Below the pieces are notes generated by a model that saw only the letters and a program-made list of their open reading frames with translations, was not told the origin of the DNA and did no database searches. The position numbers were made by a program, and so were the translations under genes. From Pigoraptor chileana (Eukaryota > Opisthokonta > Filasterea): a stretch of 23,787 bases of DNA. This document shows, piece by piece, positions 9,201-18,600 of the stretch (the stretch's first letter is position 1; each line of letters starts with the position of its first letter). The stretch is taken from assembly GCA_943704495.1 (NCBI GenBank), contig CALSCR010002653.1, forward strand, positions 1-23,787, read 5' to 3'.

Positions 9201-12200
9201 CAACGGCAAAAAACGTGATCAATCTATCGTTCAGAAGCCCATGGGCGCTCCGGATCATTGTGACAGTGGGATTCGACCCGGCTGATACGCTGCTGAGCCT
9301 CAGTGCGAGTTGAGCTTCAACAACGGTCTTGCTTGGGTCTGTTGATGGCTCGCACTGACCGCCGGAGCCGATTATCGTGTGCTCGATGCAGATGTCAATC
9401 TTGCGGTTGTTGTTGGCAACATCAAACAGGACAATCCGCATGCCAGATGGGGCGTTTTTTAAGTCCTGATCGGTGATCTTGTGCTGATAGAGGCTTGGGA
9501 CGGTGCCGTTCTTCCTGTGTATAACGCGGAGTTTGTCGAAGCTGGTGACATCGTGAATGTAAGTTTCGAAATGGAGCGGGAACACGGCGTGGGCATCCAT
9601 AAGGCGCTTGAAGCCATGTGCGACGTTTGTCTTCGACTCGCTAACGCCGCGAAAGATGTAACCAGCGGCTGTGGTTGTTGTCGTAATGGAGGGAGTGACG
9701 GTGAGCGTTGTTGAGCTGGGTACCGATACGACGCGGAAGAATTTGTGCTGCCAAACGCCCCCGTCGACCAACTGACTCATCGCGTTGCGGGGGAACGGAT
9801 AGATTATGATGTCACCGACATTGAGTTGGTGTGACGCTATCGTCGTTATGGTGGGATTGGCGCCAACAGAGACGGACGCCACGGCAATCTTAGTCGAATC
9901 ATCCGCGACCTTGTAGAAGGCGATACCCGTTTCAGAGGCCGTGCTCATCGTCCCGGCGCACTTAAACGTTCCAGCCACAGAGTTCACGGATGCAACCTGG
10001 CACAGCTTGCCACCAGCAAATTTTGTGACGGACGAGGCCTCTCCCGTGAAGAAAACGACGTCATCGTTAGCTAGACCGTGCCCTGTTTTGGTGAATGTTC
10101 CGTCAGCGTTCGTGTCTGCGGTTGCATCGGACACTCGGACGGAGGCATCGGCTGCTTTGTAGACCCTGCCATTCGTGCCGGCGGAAGTGGTTGTAACGCT
10201 GGCGTGCGAGACCAGCTTGAACTGATTCACCGACTTCGAGACGACACGAAAGCCCCTCTGCGCGAGCTTACTCGACGTCCCGCCCCCGCTGTCGTTCGTT
10301 TCAATGAACACGACGAGGGAGTCATTGACAAGCCCATGCCCGACATCGACAGTCACGATTGGATCCGATCCCGAAGAAATGGCGCGGACGCGTATGTAAG
10401 AATCGTCGCGGGTGACTTTGATGGTTTCCGCACCGCATGTACCTGTTGTCTTCTCGTAGCAGAATTGGGCGACAAAACTGCCGTCCTGCGAAGCGAGTAT
10501 AAAGGACATACCATCTGGAGTTGCGTTTGGTTGGTCCGCAGATATTGTAACAACGACTCGGGTGGGATTGACTCCAGCGCTACGTTGCCACACAAACACC
10601 TTGTCTGCATTCGACCCAATTCCCTGCTCGACAACAAACGGCACGATTGATCCGGGGTAGTTGGCGGGTGTGTTGAGGGCTGTGGTGAGGGCGAGGGCAT
10701 TCTTCTCTTTTGTAGCGCCTGCGACAATTTCGATCTCAATGGTGGCTCTAACAGCTGTGACGTCTTTCGTGCACAATCCGATTGCAGAGCCTGTGTCCAG
10801 TTTTCCTTCGCTTTCGAGGCATATGCGAAAGTACTGGTTGTCCACCGACGTCAACGGAATGATCCCGCCAATACTTTGGCCGAGGGTTGCGGAGTCGGCC
10901 ATTGTAATAGTGACCCTGCCACGGATGGGTGGAGATGAAGGAGCATTTTGTGTGACGGACACAGTCGGTGTCTTGAATGGAACAGTAATGGAGGCATTGA
11001 AGGGGACGCCAGGCACGGCGTTGATTGCATCGCGGATTGTGACAGCGAGCTCATTTGCGGTTGTGCGATAGGTTGGATTACTGATATCGATACGGGTGAT
11101 TGCGCCGCTGGGGCTTGACGGCGCCGTCAGAGGGCTTGTGCGCGTGCCGCTCTTGTCAAAGAACCATGTCTGCGACGAAAGCATATATATGGTGTCAATC
11201 ATGGCATGACCTGCAGTCTCTCATACGCATACTGTGTCTTTGGGAGCAGTGAGCGTCTGTGCGACCGTGCGTGCGCGATTGTTATGCACACAAACGACCG
11301 TGTAACCCTGCTCCAAATGGTGGTGTTGTGGCATCGACGAGTAATGTGCTGACAGACCTGATAGTGTGCTTACCCAAATCTTTCCTGTCTCGTCCACCAG
11401 GAAGAATTGCGACCCATCGAGAAGGCGGCTGCGAGCTGAGGCTTGAATGGTATATGTCTGCAGCGTAGGTATGTCGTTTGTGACAGTGGCGCTCAAACCG
11501 TCGATCGAGTTTGCGACGGTGGCTATGGCGTTTGCTATGTCAAGTTTGGTCGTCAATCCAGAGACATCAACGCGGCGTCCAGTGGCATTCGCGCTCGAAA
11601 CGACTGCTCGGTCCACACATCCGCCGTTGTTGTAAATGTAAAAGTATTCCCACGCCCTCTTCTTCGCGTTGCCGATGTACCAGTTTCCGTTGGACGGAAG
11701 GCCTGTTGGTGAACCGTTTGTAATGTTGGCACCGCCTGTTGACGCGCCTTTCGTCACGGAGGTGCCAGTGACAGCCAGTGTTGCATATTCGGGCACAGTG
11801 TTGCCCACACTTCCAGTGCCGGCGACAACTGAAGAAGTCGAAATGATCCTGGAGACAGTGCCACGATGGAGCCGCTTTTCCAGAGGAACGGCCCCGCTGG
11901 TCAACTGCTCGATGTTAAGCTCCCCGCCACCCGCACCAGTGCACGTCGCACGCACGACATTGCTTGGAACTGTCTCTGTGATGTTGGTGGCGATACCCGC
12001 TTTAACAAGCGCAGCGACAACGGCGTTGCAAACTTCTCCCGCCGTTGTTATATTGCTTGTGTCGACGACCAGTATCTTTGAGGCGCCTGACAGCGGCCCT
12101 GTATCGCCTGAGGACGTTTTCCACCACACGAAGTAGTCGTCGCGAGTGTTGGCGACGGCTGATGCTGGACGCAGGCCGAATGACGACACCGTCAGGTACT

Positions 12201-13776
12201 CTCCACTGCGGTACACTGCCGCCGGCTGAATCGAAATGCTGGAGACTTGCTTCGTGCCAGAGTCAAAACCTGGGGAGGTATCACACTCGACATAGTAGCG
12301 CGAGTCCGTCCTTGTCTCTTGCGACTTCCAATTCATGTAGAAGGCGTCAGATGTCTGGTCGGTGATGTTGAGCGTCGAAATGTCGGTGGGCGAGCACTTG
12401 AGAACCTTGTTGGGACGAGGCTTAATGGTTTCGATGGGACACCCTGCGTCGAGTATTATAGATTTGTGGCGGTTGTCAGAAAATTGAAGAAATTCTACTA
12501 GAGATGGACCGACTACACAATTTATGTGGCTGACGCAAACAAGTCATGTGCACCTGCTCAGCGGATGCAGTCCACGGAAATACAAACTCACCCTTGTGCT
12601 TGATGTAGTACGGTTGCAACGTAGCCTTGCAAACAATCGAGTCGGTAGCCGCGATGCCAGATCCATAGCGACCGCCGGACAACGAGTCGCTGGCAGGCCC
12701 ATCAAAGAAAACGGCGGTTTTACCAATGACTTTGTCACCATTTTCGTCGCTGGAGAACGAGATCTGCTCAGCAAAAATGAATTGCATTGTTGAAGTTGCA
12801 GTCCGAAAAGCCGAAATATATGATGCGTATAACTTCAGATAGCACAGAGAACTGACACGCCGTTTTTCTCTGAGCATGCTCGTACACCATTCCTGTGACG
12901 ACAGGGTCACATGTCATGCCGGCTGTTAGTCAGGCATACCACCATAGGCATACCACACCGGCTGTAGGGTGGTAACCGGCTGTAGGGTGGTAAGCATACC
13001 ACCCTACAGCCGGTGTGGTATGCCTATGTCTTGGCCTTCTCTTACTGAGTCACGATGGGGGCAAATGACTGGCACCGACGTATGTCACTGAATGGGCAAT
13101 GTAACACGCCCCAGGTCCGACACACTGACAATAATGTTGTCGGTAGAATAGGTATAATGCACTCACACTGGCCTTCCCTGACGACTCGATTCGGGCAACA
13201 ATGTAATTGACAGCATCGACCGTCTTGTCCAGCTTGAACCCGAGAGACAAAACATCGTCTTCACCAGGCCTGTCCACGATGTAGCGTCCGCCGCACGTGA
13301 GAAGGGTTGTGCCATCATCCTCAACCGTCTTGCAGCCCATGTGAGTGTTACCTGGACCTTTCGGGAGATGCACCTGGCCACCGGTCAAGTCGACACTCGA
13401 CACACAGGAAAGGTCGACTTTCCCGCCGTAAGCATTCTCTGTATGAAGCGAACAAGAAACAACGCCGCGTGCACGACAAGAAGCAGTGAATAAATGAATA
13501 CTGAACAAGAATGAACAATGACTATCAAGAAAATGTCAAAACCCGATTGTGTGATTTTTTATATATGTCTATGCCTGACTTGCCAACTGGCAAGTGAGAG
13601 TGGTGCAATAAGAAACGGCGGCACTCATACAGACAATTACCAGAGCGACGGCCGGCGGCTTGTGAGGGATGTGCATTCAAGAGGGAGGCGATGGCAAGGG
13701 ACACCAGCACCAGGTCCAAGCTGACGCCACTTCTGCGCACTGCGGGCCGTCCAATCGCTGTGGACAGCCGCTGCAT
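5869..13776 (-). CDS. Giant secreted multi-repeat protein with C-terminal fibronectin III domain (five exons)
   Basis: Exons: 13641-13776, 13167-13438, 12592-12763, 11374-12443 and 5869-11169 (stop TAA). Donors and acceptors are canonical GT-AG and all phases agree (1, 0, 1, 0), giving about 2,316 residues. The first exon has an ATG and a probable signal peptide with the core LDLVLVSLAIASLL and cleavage near HPSQA-AG. Exons 2-4 and the start of exon 5 hold related beta-rich modules with an aromatic-x-Val/Ile-Trp strand followed by TAxxVAxAxxxAL, for example DDYFVWWKTSSGD and QFVVWMDKGGAAF. Exon 5 also carries two copies of a three-part repeat (see 8545-10395). The last ~110 residues fit a fibronectin III fold (ALVTWTVPE, then YYVFRVRTKYS) with a Cys-rich insertion. 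No membrane segment follows, so secretion or incorporation in a surface coat is likely. The modules resemble repeats of bacterial and phage surface proteins. The 5' end is uncertain: see the alternative exon at 13849-14047. Confidence 0.8.
8545..10395 (-). repeat. Duplicated three-module block in the giant secreted protein
   Basis: Three different modules at 9637-10395 recur in the same order at 8545-9306, offset by about 1,090 bp. Module a: SGSDPIVTVDVGHGLVND against AGSNPTVTMIRSAHGLLND, then RGFRVVSKS against RGFKVTGLS. Module b: TADTNADGTFT against TANADTTFTGP, then DDVVFFTG against DDVIYIPG. Module c: GANPTITTIASHQL against GTSPLITFASAHGL, then KFFRVVSVPSSTTLTV against KIFRVLAVPTTTTVTL. 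The pattern NPxIT..HGL..GD..xF(R/K)V..V resembles repeats common in phage and bacterial surface proteins. Flanking NYPGSIVPF and NYPGGIAPF show that the duplication unit is larger than the triplet. Confidence 0.8.
11170..11373 (-). other. Phase-0, stop-containing 204-bp intron of the giant secreted protein gene
   Basis: Donor TTTGG|GTAAGC and acceptor TCGTCGCAG|ACA join ETGKIW to TWFFDKSGT. The intron is a multiple of three, so the reading frame on both sides is the same, interrupted only by the TGA at 11221-11223. Without splicing the sequence looks like two genes or a nonsense mutation. Confidence 0.8.
12943..13028. repeat. Perfect 32-bp inverted repeat with 22-bp spacer, inside an intron
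   Basis: Arm 12943-12974 is the exact reverse complement of arm 12997-13028. The spacer repeats the inner 18 bp of the left arm (ACCGGCTGTAGGGTGGTA at 12957-12974 and 12975-12992). A further GGCATACCAC copy lies just outside at 12933-12942, and CCGGCTGT recurs near 12918. The element lies wholly in the intron 12764-13166 of the giant secreted protein gene and would fold into a long perfect hairpin in either transcript. It could be a small foldback (MITE-like) element or a locally built palindrome. Confidence 0.9.
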
Positions 13777-13848
13777 TTTCAAAGAATCTCGCAAAACAGC
13801 ACTTTGTAGATCGTTTCAAGAAAGTTTCTATAAGCGTAATCGTCTCAC

Positions 13849-14047
13849 CGTTTTCCAGTTGAATTGCTTCAGCATCTTCTCTGCACACAGAAGTTTTGCA
13901 TTCCTTGGTGTCGCCTTCCTCACGGCGACAGGGACGGCGACACTCAGTAGTAGCCCGGAAGCGTACCACTGCGCAGCTGCAATGCAGAATTTTGAATGCC
14001 GGCAACTGAAGGGGTGGGGTCCAGTCGAATCCGGCGGCCAGTGCCGC
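13849..14047 (-). other. Candidate alternative upstream exon with a thrombospondin-1-like Cys pattern
   Basis: A 199-bp open segment is bounded by a good acceptor (GTGCCTGACAG|GCG) and donor (GAAAACG|GTGAGA), phase 0 to phase 1. It can therefore join the exon at 13438 in frame, as a rival to the signal-peptide exon 13641-13776. Its 66 codons include CSCAVVRFRATTECRRPC and GDTKECKTSVCRED. The RxR strand, the Cys spacing and the closing C-x4-C resemble the second half of a thrombospondin type 1 repeat; the usual W-x-x-W is absent. If used, the true start of the gene lies further upstream in 14048-15677. Confidence 0.4.
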
Positions 14048-14286
14048 CTGTCAGGCACAGAAGATGGTGTATGGCTTTTTCATAGTGGCACAACTGGGGG
14101 ATTTGGTTTTCAAGTGAGAGAATTAAGTAGGGGTTTGGGTTGAAACAGGACAAATAATGGCTCGTTTTGTGGATTTTCCAATTTATTTGGCCCTGGTGCG
14201 AATGTGGTATTAAGCACCGAGCCCCTCCCAATCGATGCACCTTCCTAATTTGGCAGTGACGAACAGTATTCCCACGGGACTGTTGG

Positions 14287-14294
14287 TCACGTGA
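14287..14294. promoter_or_regulatory. TCACGTGA palindrome upstream of the giant secreted protein gene
   Basis: This is the same 8-bp E-box-type palindrome found at 1977, 2071 and 5625. It lies about 510 bp upstream of the ATG at 13776. Confidence 0.4.
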
Positions 14295-14441
14295 TGACGA
14301 GCCCATTTTTCTCCAAAGCCGGCCGTCAGTTCCCAGTCAGTAGTGGGGCGCCTCCGTCTCCATCCGGGGCTTATTAGATAACCCTCACCCTGAGTCACAC
14401 TCAAGGGGGCCTCCGTCTGGGAGTTGATTTTTTTACCTCCG

Positions 14442-14590
14442 AGACAGAGGCCTCTGTCTTATTTCACCGCCGAGACGGTGGCTGGGAAATTGGCCTGGCC
14501 GGCCCGGCCGGCAGGCAGCCGCCATACTGTTGGCCATACTGCCCAGGGAATTTGGTCCCTCGGGGCATTTCGGCATGGGTCCCATGGGAC
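14442..14590. repeat. Cluster of short perfect palindromes
   Basis: AGACAGAGGCCTCTGTCT (14442-14459) is an 18-bp perfect palindrome. It is followed by CACCG...CGGTG, by a GGCCGGCCCGGCCGGC run near 14500-14515, by AGGGA...TCCCT, and by GTCCCATGGGAC (14579-14590). Nearby, CCTCCGTCT occurs twice (about 14351 and 14411). No coding capacity is evident. Confidence 0.7.
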
Positions 14591-15677
14591 TTGCCCGGTG
14601 TTTCATTGGACGGCGTGGTCACGCGGTCAGGGCACCCCTGAGCCAGTAGAGACCGGCGTCAGCGCATGCGTGCGTTTTCTGTATTTGTGTTGTATCAATC
14701 TGGGGCAGATCTGTTTGGTCGTCACTCTCAGAATTTGTTCTTTTATTCGTTTTCTCTTGTGAACTTTTGAGTACAGCATTTTGGCATACTTTAGGAGCCG
14801 TTTTGTTTCGATTGCTGATTAGATCGCAAGGCATCAGAAGCGCAACACCATACTTTAGTGTGAGGTATTGCGCGCGGTATTTTGGCTGCGAATCCCGAGA
14901 TCTCGCCAAACTCGGATTTAGATCGCCCCATCTTTACAGTAGTAACGACACTCCGGGTACTCGGCTTTGCATCCACATCTCATCTCAGCTCTATCATCAT
15001 GACAGATGATCAGTTGTGGCTTCACTGGGGGCACGGTATTCGTAAGTCTGGCTATTTCACTCGGCATGTCATCCGCGATATGCGTGCGGCGGCTCCCCGT
15101 GCCCTGCTCTGCCCGGCGGCACCGTGCTGGGTTGTCAGGTCAGCACGGTCCGCTATCAACCGTTGCATACTGCCGCCGTGGCACTCGCAATGTCGCCGCG
15201 GTATTCCGAGATGCCATTCTACCTTCTTTTTGCATCGTGCCGGTGGTATACAGTGCATGGTGCGTGGCTATCAGCGAAACTATGATTCAGACAGTCGACA
15301 GCGTTTTAGTTAGGCTGCCGACAGATTCGCACCGCCTACCCTCCGTAGCATAACAATTTCGGGCTCAGTTCCGAAGAATGAGCGCCGAGCAACTGCGTGA
15401 GGGTCTGCTTGTCAGTCATCATATTGGATGGACTCTGGAGAATGGGCAAGCTAAGGGTTCAAAATGAAATGGGGGCTTCAGGCTATTATTTATACAGATA
15501 ATACAAATAGAACGCGAGGAACACATGCACCCCAGCTCATTGCCTTCAGTTCTGCATCTGGATTGGTCTCTCCAGACTCTATACGCCACTTATGCCGTAT
15601 GGCCTTCACATTCAGAATGAAGACAAAGAGGGTTAATTGTGGCCGGCAGGGATCGGTACACTTGTACGATCAATAAA

Positions 15678-18600
15678 TTACACGTCGCTTGTGCGCGGAG
15701 TTGAGCCAAAGTCAACCACAAACGAATCAGAGGGACCGTCGACGTCACGAGGAGGATCCACCGAGTGTGTCTGCATACCGCCGCCACTCTCTCGGCCTTC
15801 TGCAGTCCCCTGTAGAGAACCCCTTTTTGAATTTTGCGCCAAATCACACTGGTCCTCACCCGACGGCTGCCCGTCAGTCCCCTGATCCGTCCTTGGACTC
15901 ACTTGATGATCTGGTGCGTGCGACACAACGCCGGTGGATGTTGTCGACCCATTGCCAACACTGCCCCGGAACCGAAGACCAGAGGAGTCCATGGTCCCAT
16001 TGGATCCCGCCGACGCACGCCCACTAGAATCAACGCTGTGTGTGCGCGAGAGTGACAGTGTCGACGAAGTGGCTTTCAGACGAGTAGCATCACCGTCATC
16101 ACCATCCGTCTCTGATGACGCCCTCTGCGCGACAATGATGGGAATCGGCCGTTTCGGCGGAAGGACGGGGTCCGATGCATAGATATTGGACACATTTGAC
16201 AAGTTGCCGCCAGACGCAGCAGTGTCCAGGCCTGTCTGCCCCTTACCGCTCTCGAGGGACAGATAGCTCCCGCTGGCAAGACCGCAGGCAGGATTCCCAA
16301 GCACTGCGCGCATCTCCACACCACCTGTCGAGGCAGCCGTCAGCGAATCTCTCCGCCCGCCACGTGACACCTCTCGCAGGTCAGACGAGCGGTTTGATGT
16401 TGTCGTTGATATAATCGCGTTGAATTCGGATACCGCCGTTGCGAGGAGAGTGAGCCCGGCCTCATGCCACTGCGTCGATTGCTTTGATGGCGGCATAGGA
16501 AGAGACGGGCGTCCCAGGGGACCTAATTGCGCCATTGCGCGGAATGCTTCTGAGAGAATCGACCATGATGGGCGCTGAGGTGGATCGTCGTGCCAGCAGT
16601 TTCCCATAATTTCCGCAATGTCCTCCGGACAGGTGTCAGGGCGGGGCATGCGGTAACCCTGTCGCAGTCGATCCATGATGAGCGCAGACGGTGTGCCGGG
16701 GTACGGATTCATTCCAAACGAGAACAGCTGGAAATGATGACGTGGGTTGTGGGGCGTTGATTGTGGAACAGATTAAGATAAATGAAATGTCGAACCTTTC
16801 ACAGAGCCTCGTATATACAAGCCCCCTACATGCCTACTCATGCCCGATGGCGCACTCACTGCTTTCCACACACGCAAGCACACAGACACATATACCCAGC
16901 AACATACCCACACAGCGCACAAATGTGCCAACACATACCTCCCACAGCAGTATTCCAAATGACCAGACGTCGCTTGCGGCGGAAAACGTGTGCTTGGTAA
17001 TGGCCTCAGGAGCCTGTTGAGTAGACAAATGAGACCAACAGCAAGCACAAAACAGTCAGTTGGGATCGACAATGGATCGTAGCCGAGGATTGATGTACAG
17101 GACAGCAGTCACATGAACCCGGAACACACATACACACAGATCAATGGGCACACATACACACACAGATCAATGGACACACATACACACACGATACACAAAG
17201 AGACACACCACACACAAAAACAAAAAACACAAAGGAGCCCACCATCCACTTGATCGGCAGAGCGCGGTTTTTCTTCTTCCGATAGTACGATCCATCAGTG
17301 GTCATGTTGCGCGACAGACCAAAATCTGACACCTGACGGGAATATTGCATGCATGATGCGTGCATGGGTGCGTGTGTGTTTTGTGTGAATAGGGTTACAT
17401 ATATATGTATAGTATTACAAGTTACATATGCCATAAAGTATATATGCACTATGCATGTGTATAAGGGGCGGGCATCCTGGACATGTCATTGGCATTTTTC
17501 AGCTGATGACGTGCGCCAGGTCAGAAGAGGAAAACACGCTTTAACTGAACACACGGCAACACATGGTGATGTGCGACCATTCTCAGAAAAATGTAGGGTA
17601 TTGGATGTATTGGTTAACATAGCTTACCTTGACAACAATGAGCCCCTCGGCGCTTGATTGCAGCAGACAGTTGCGTGCAGCAAGGTCCCTGCATGAACAT
17701 AAGACGATGCATGTGCGTAAACACATGTATGGCATGGGTGATACATAGTGTTGCGGGGGAGGGGGGGAGGGGCACAATCAGTTATACGGTTAACAAGGAA
17801 TCAACAAATATTTTTGGCAGCAAAAGCACTTCCATTTTGTAAGTTCTATTTCAAAAGCATTGTTACTCCTCACTTGGATGCGCATGTGTGTACGCAGAAT
17901 AACAGGCACGTACCACGCAAAGCAATGTTACATACCTGTGCACAATACGACATTCTGCGAGATATTCCATCCCCTGACAAATCTGAGCAGCAAAGTCGAC
18001 CAATTGGGATTGCGTTGAGCGCTGCCGCTGCCTCGCAGGTGCAATGGCAGACACAAACGCCTTGAGCGAGCCAAGCCCGGCATATTCTAGTAGTATGGAC
18101 ATGGGTTCGCCGTCAGTGCAGAGACCAAGGAGTTGCATTACATTCTTGTGGCTGACAGTTCGCATAATCTCCGCTTCGCCGAGAAATTCCACACGCTGTG
18201 TGTCCGTCGATCCTTCTTTCAGCGTCTGTGGGAAGGAAATTTGCGGGACAAATCGGGTTGAATTCGAGGTGATGGACACCACGAGTGATTGAATAGGAGG
18301 CGCCGTGCGCGTTTCCAAAAAAGCATAAAAACACACGAACACCCACACTCCCACACACACATACACACAAACAACATACACGATAAAAAACAGAGCAAAC
18401 TACAAATTTCGGAGACAACGGGACGTATAGATTCATGTACAAACGCAGGTCACACAAGCATTCATGGAGTCCAAGAAAACAAATTTACGCAAGATGTGCG
18501 CTCACATTCAAACATCCACGCAGCAACACACCTTTGCGGCGCACACACGCCACTGATTATTAATGAGTGCGTTGGCGCGGAACACAATGCCGAATTCGCC

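Larger units (their letters stand above)
14048..15677. other. Gene-poor region between the two large minus-strand genes
   Basis: No convincing coding region is seen on either strand. It would hold the promoter of the giant secreted protein gene and the 3' tail of the kinase gene. It contains TCACGTGA (14287-14294), TGAGTCA (14391-14397), a GC-rich palindrome-dense patch at about 14430-14650, and a plus-strand open frame at 15006-15353 that I do not trust. Confidence 0.5.

Noticed and set aside
5869-11202. Long plus-strand open frames opposite the giant exon (for example 7006-7575 and 10078-10650)
   Set aside because: They are shadows of a GC-rich coding strand, with no motifs of their own.
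11221-11223. In-frame TGA separating a 371-codon and a 1,777-codon open frame, suggesting a nonsense mutation or two genes
   Set aside because: It lies within a 204-bp intron with a canonical donor and acceptor, in phase 0 on both sides.
13828-14058. Minus-strand frame with a hydrophobic stretch (SGLLLSVAVPVAV)
   Set aside because: It overlaps the Cys-rich candidate exon in another frame, and I found no splice partner that continues it.
14424-14762. Plus-strand open frame of 112 codons
   Set aside because: It runs through the palindrome cluster, has no family resemblance and starts at a weak context.
15006-15353. Plus-strand open frame of 115 codons starting MISCGFTGGTVF
   Set aside because: No recognisable domain, Arg- and Cys-rich composition typical of chance frames in GC-rich DNA, and a good donor (GTAAGT) lies inside it. 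I cannot support it as a gene.
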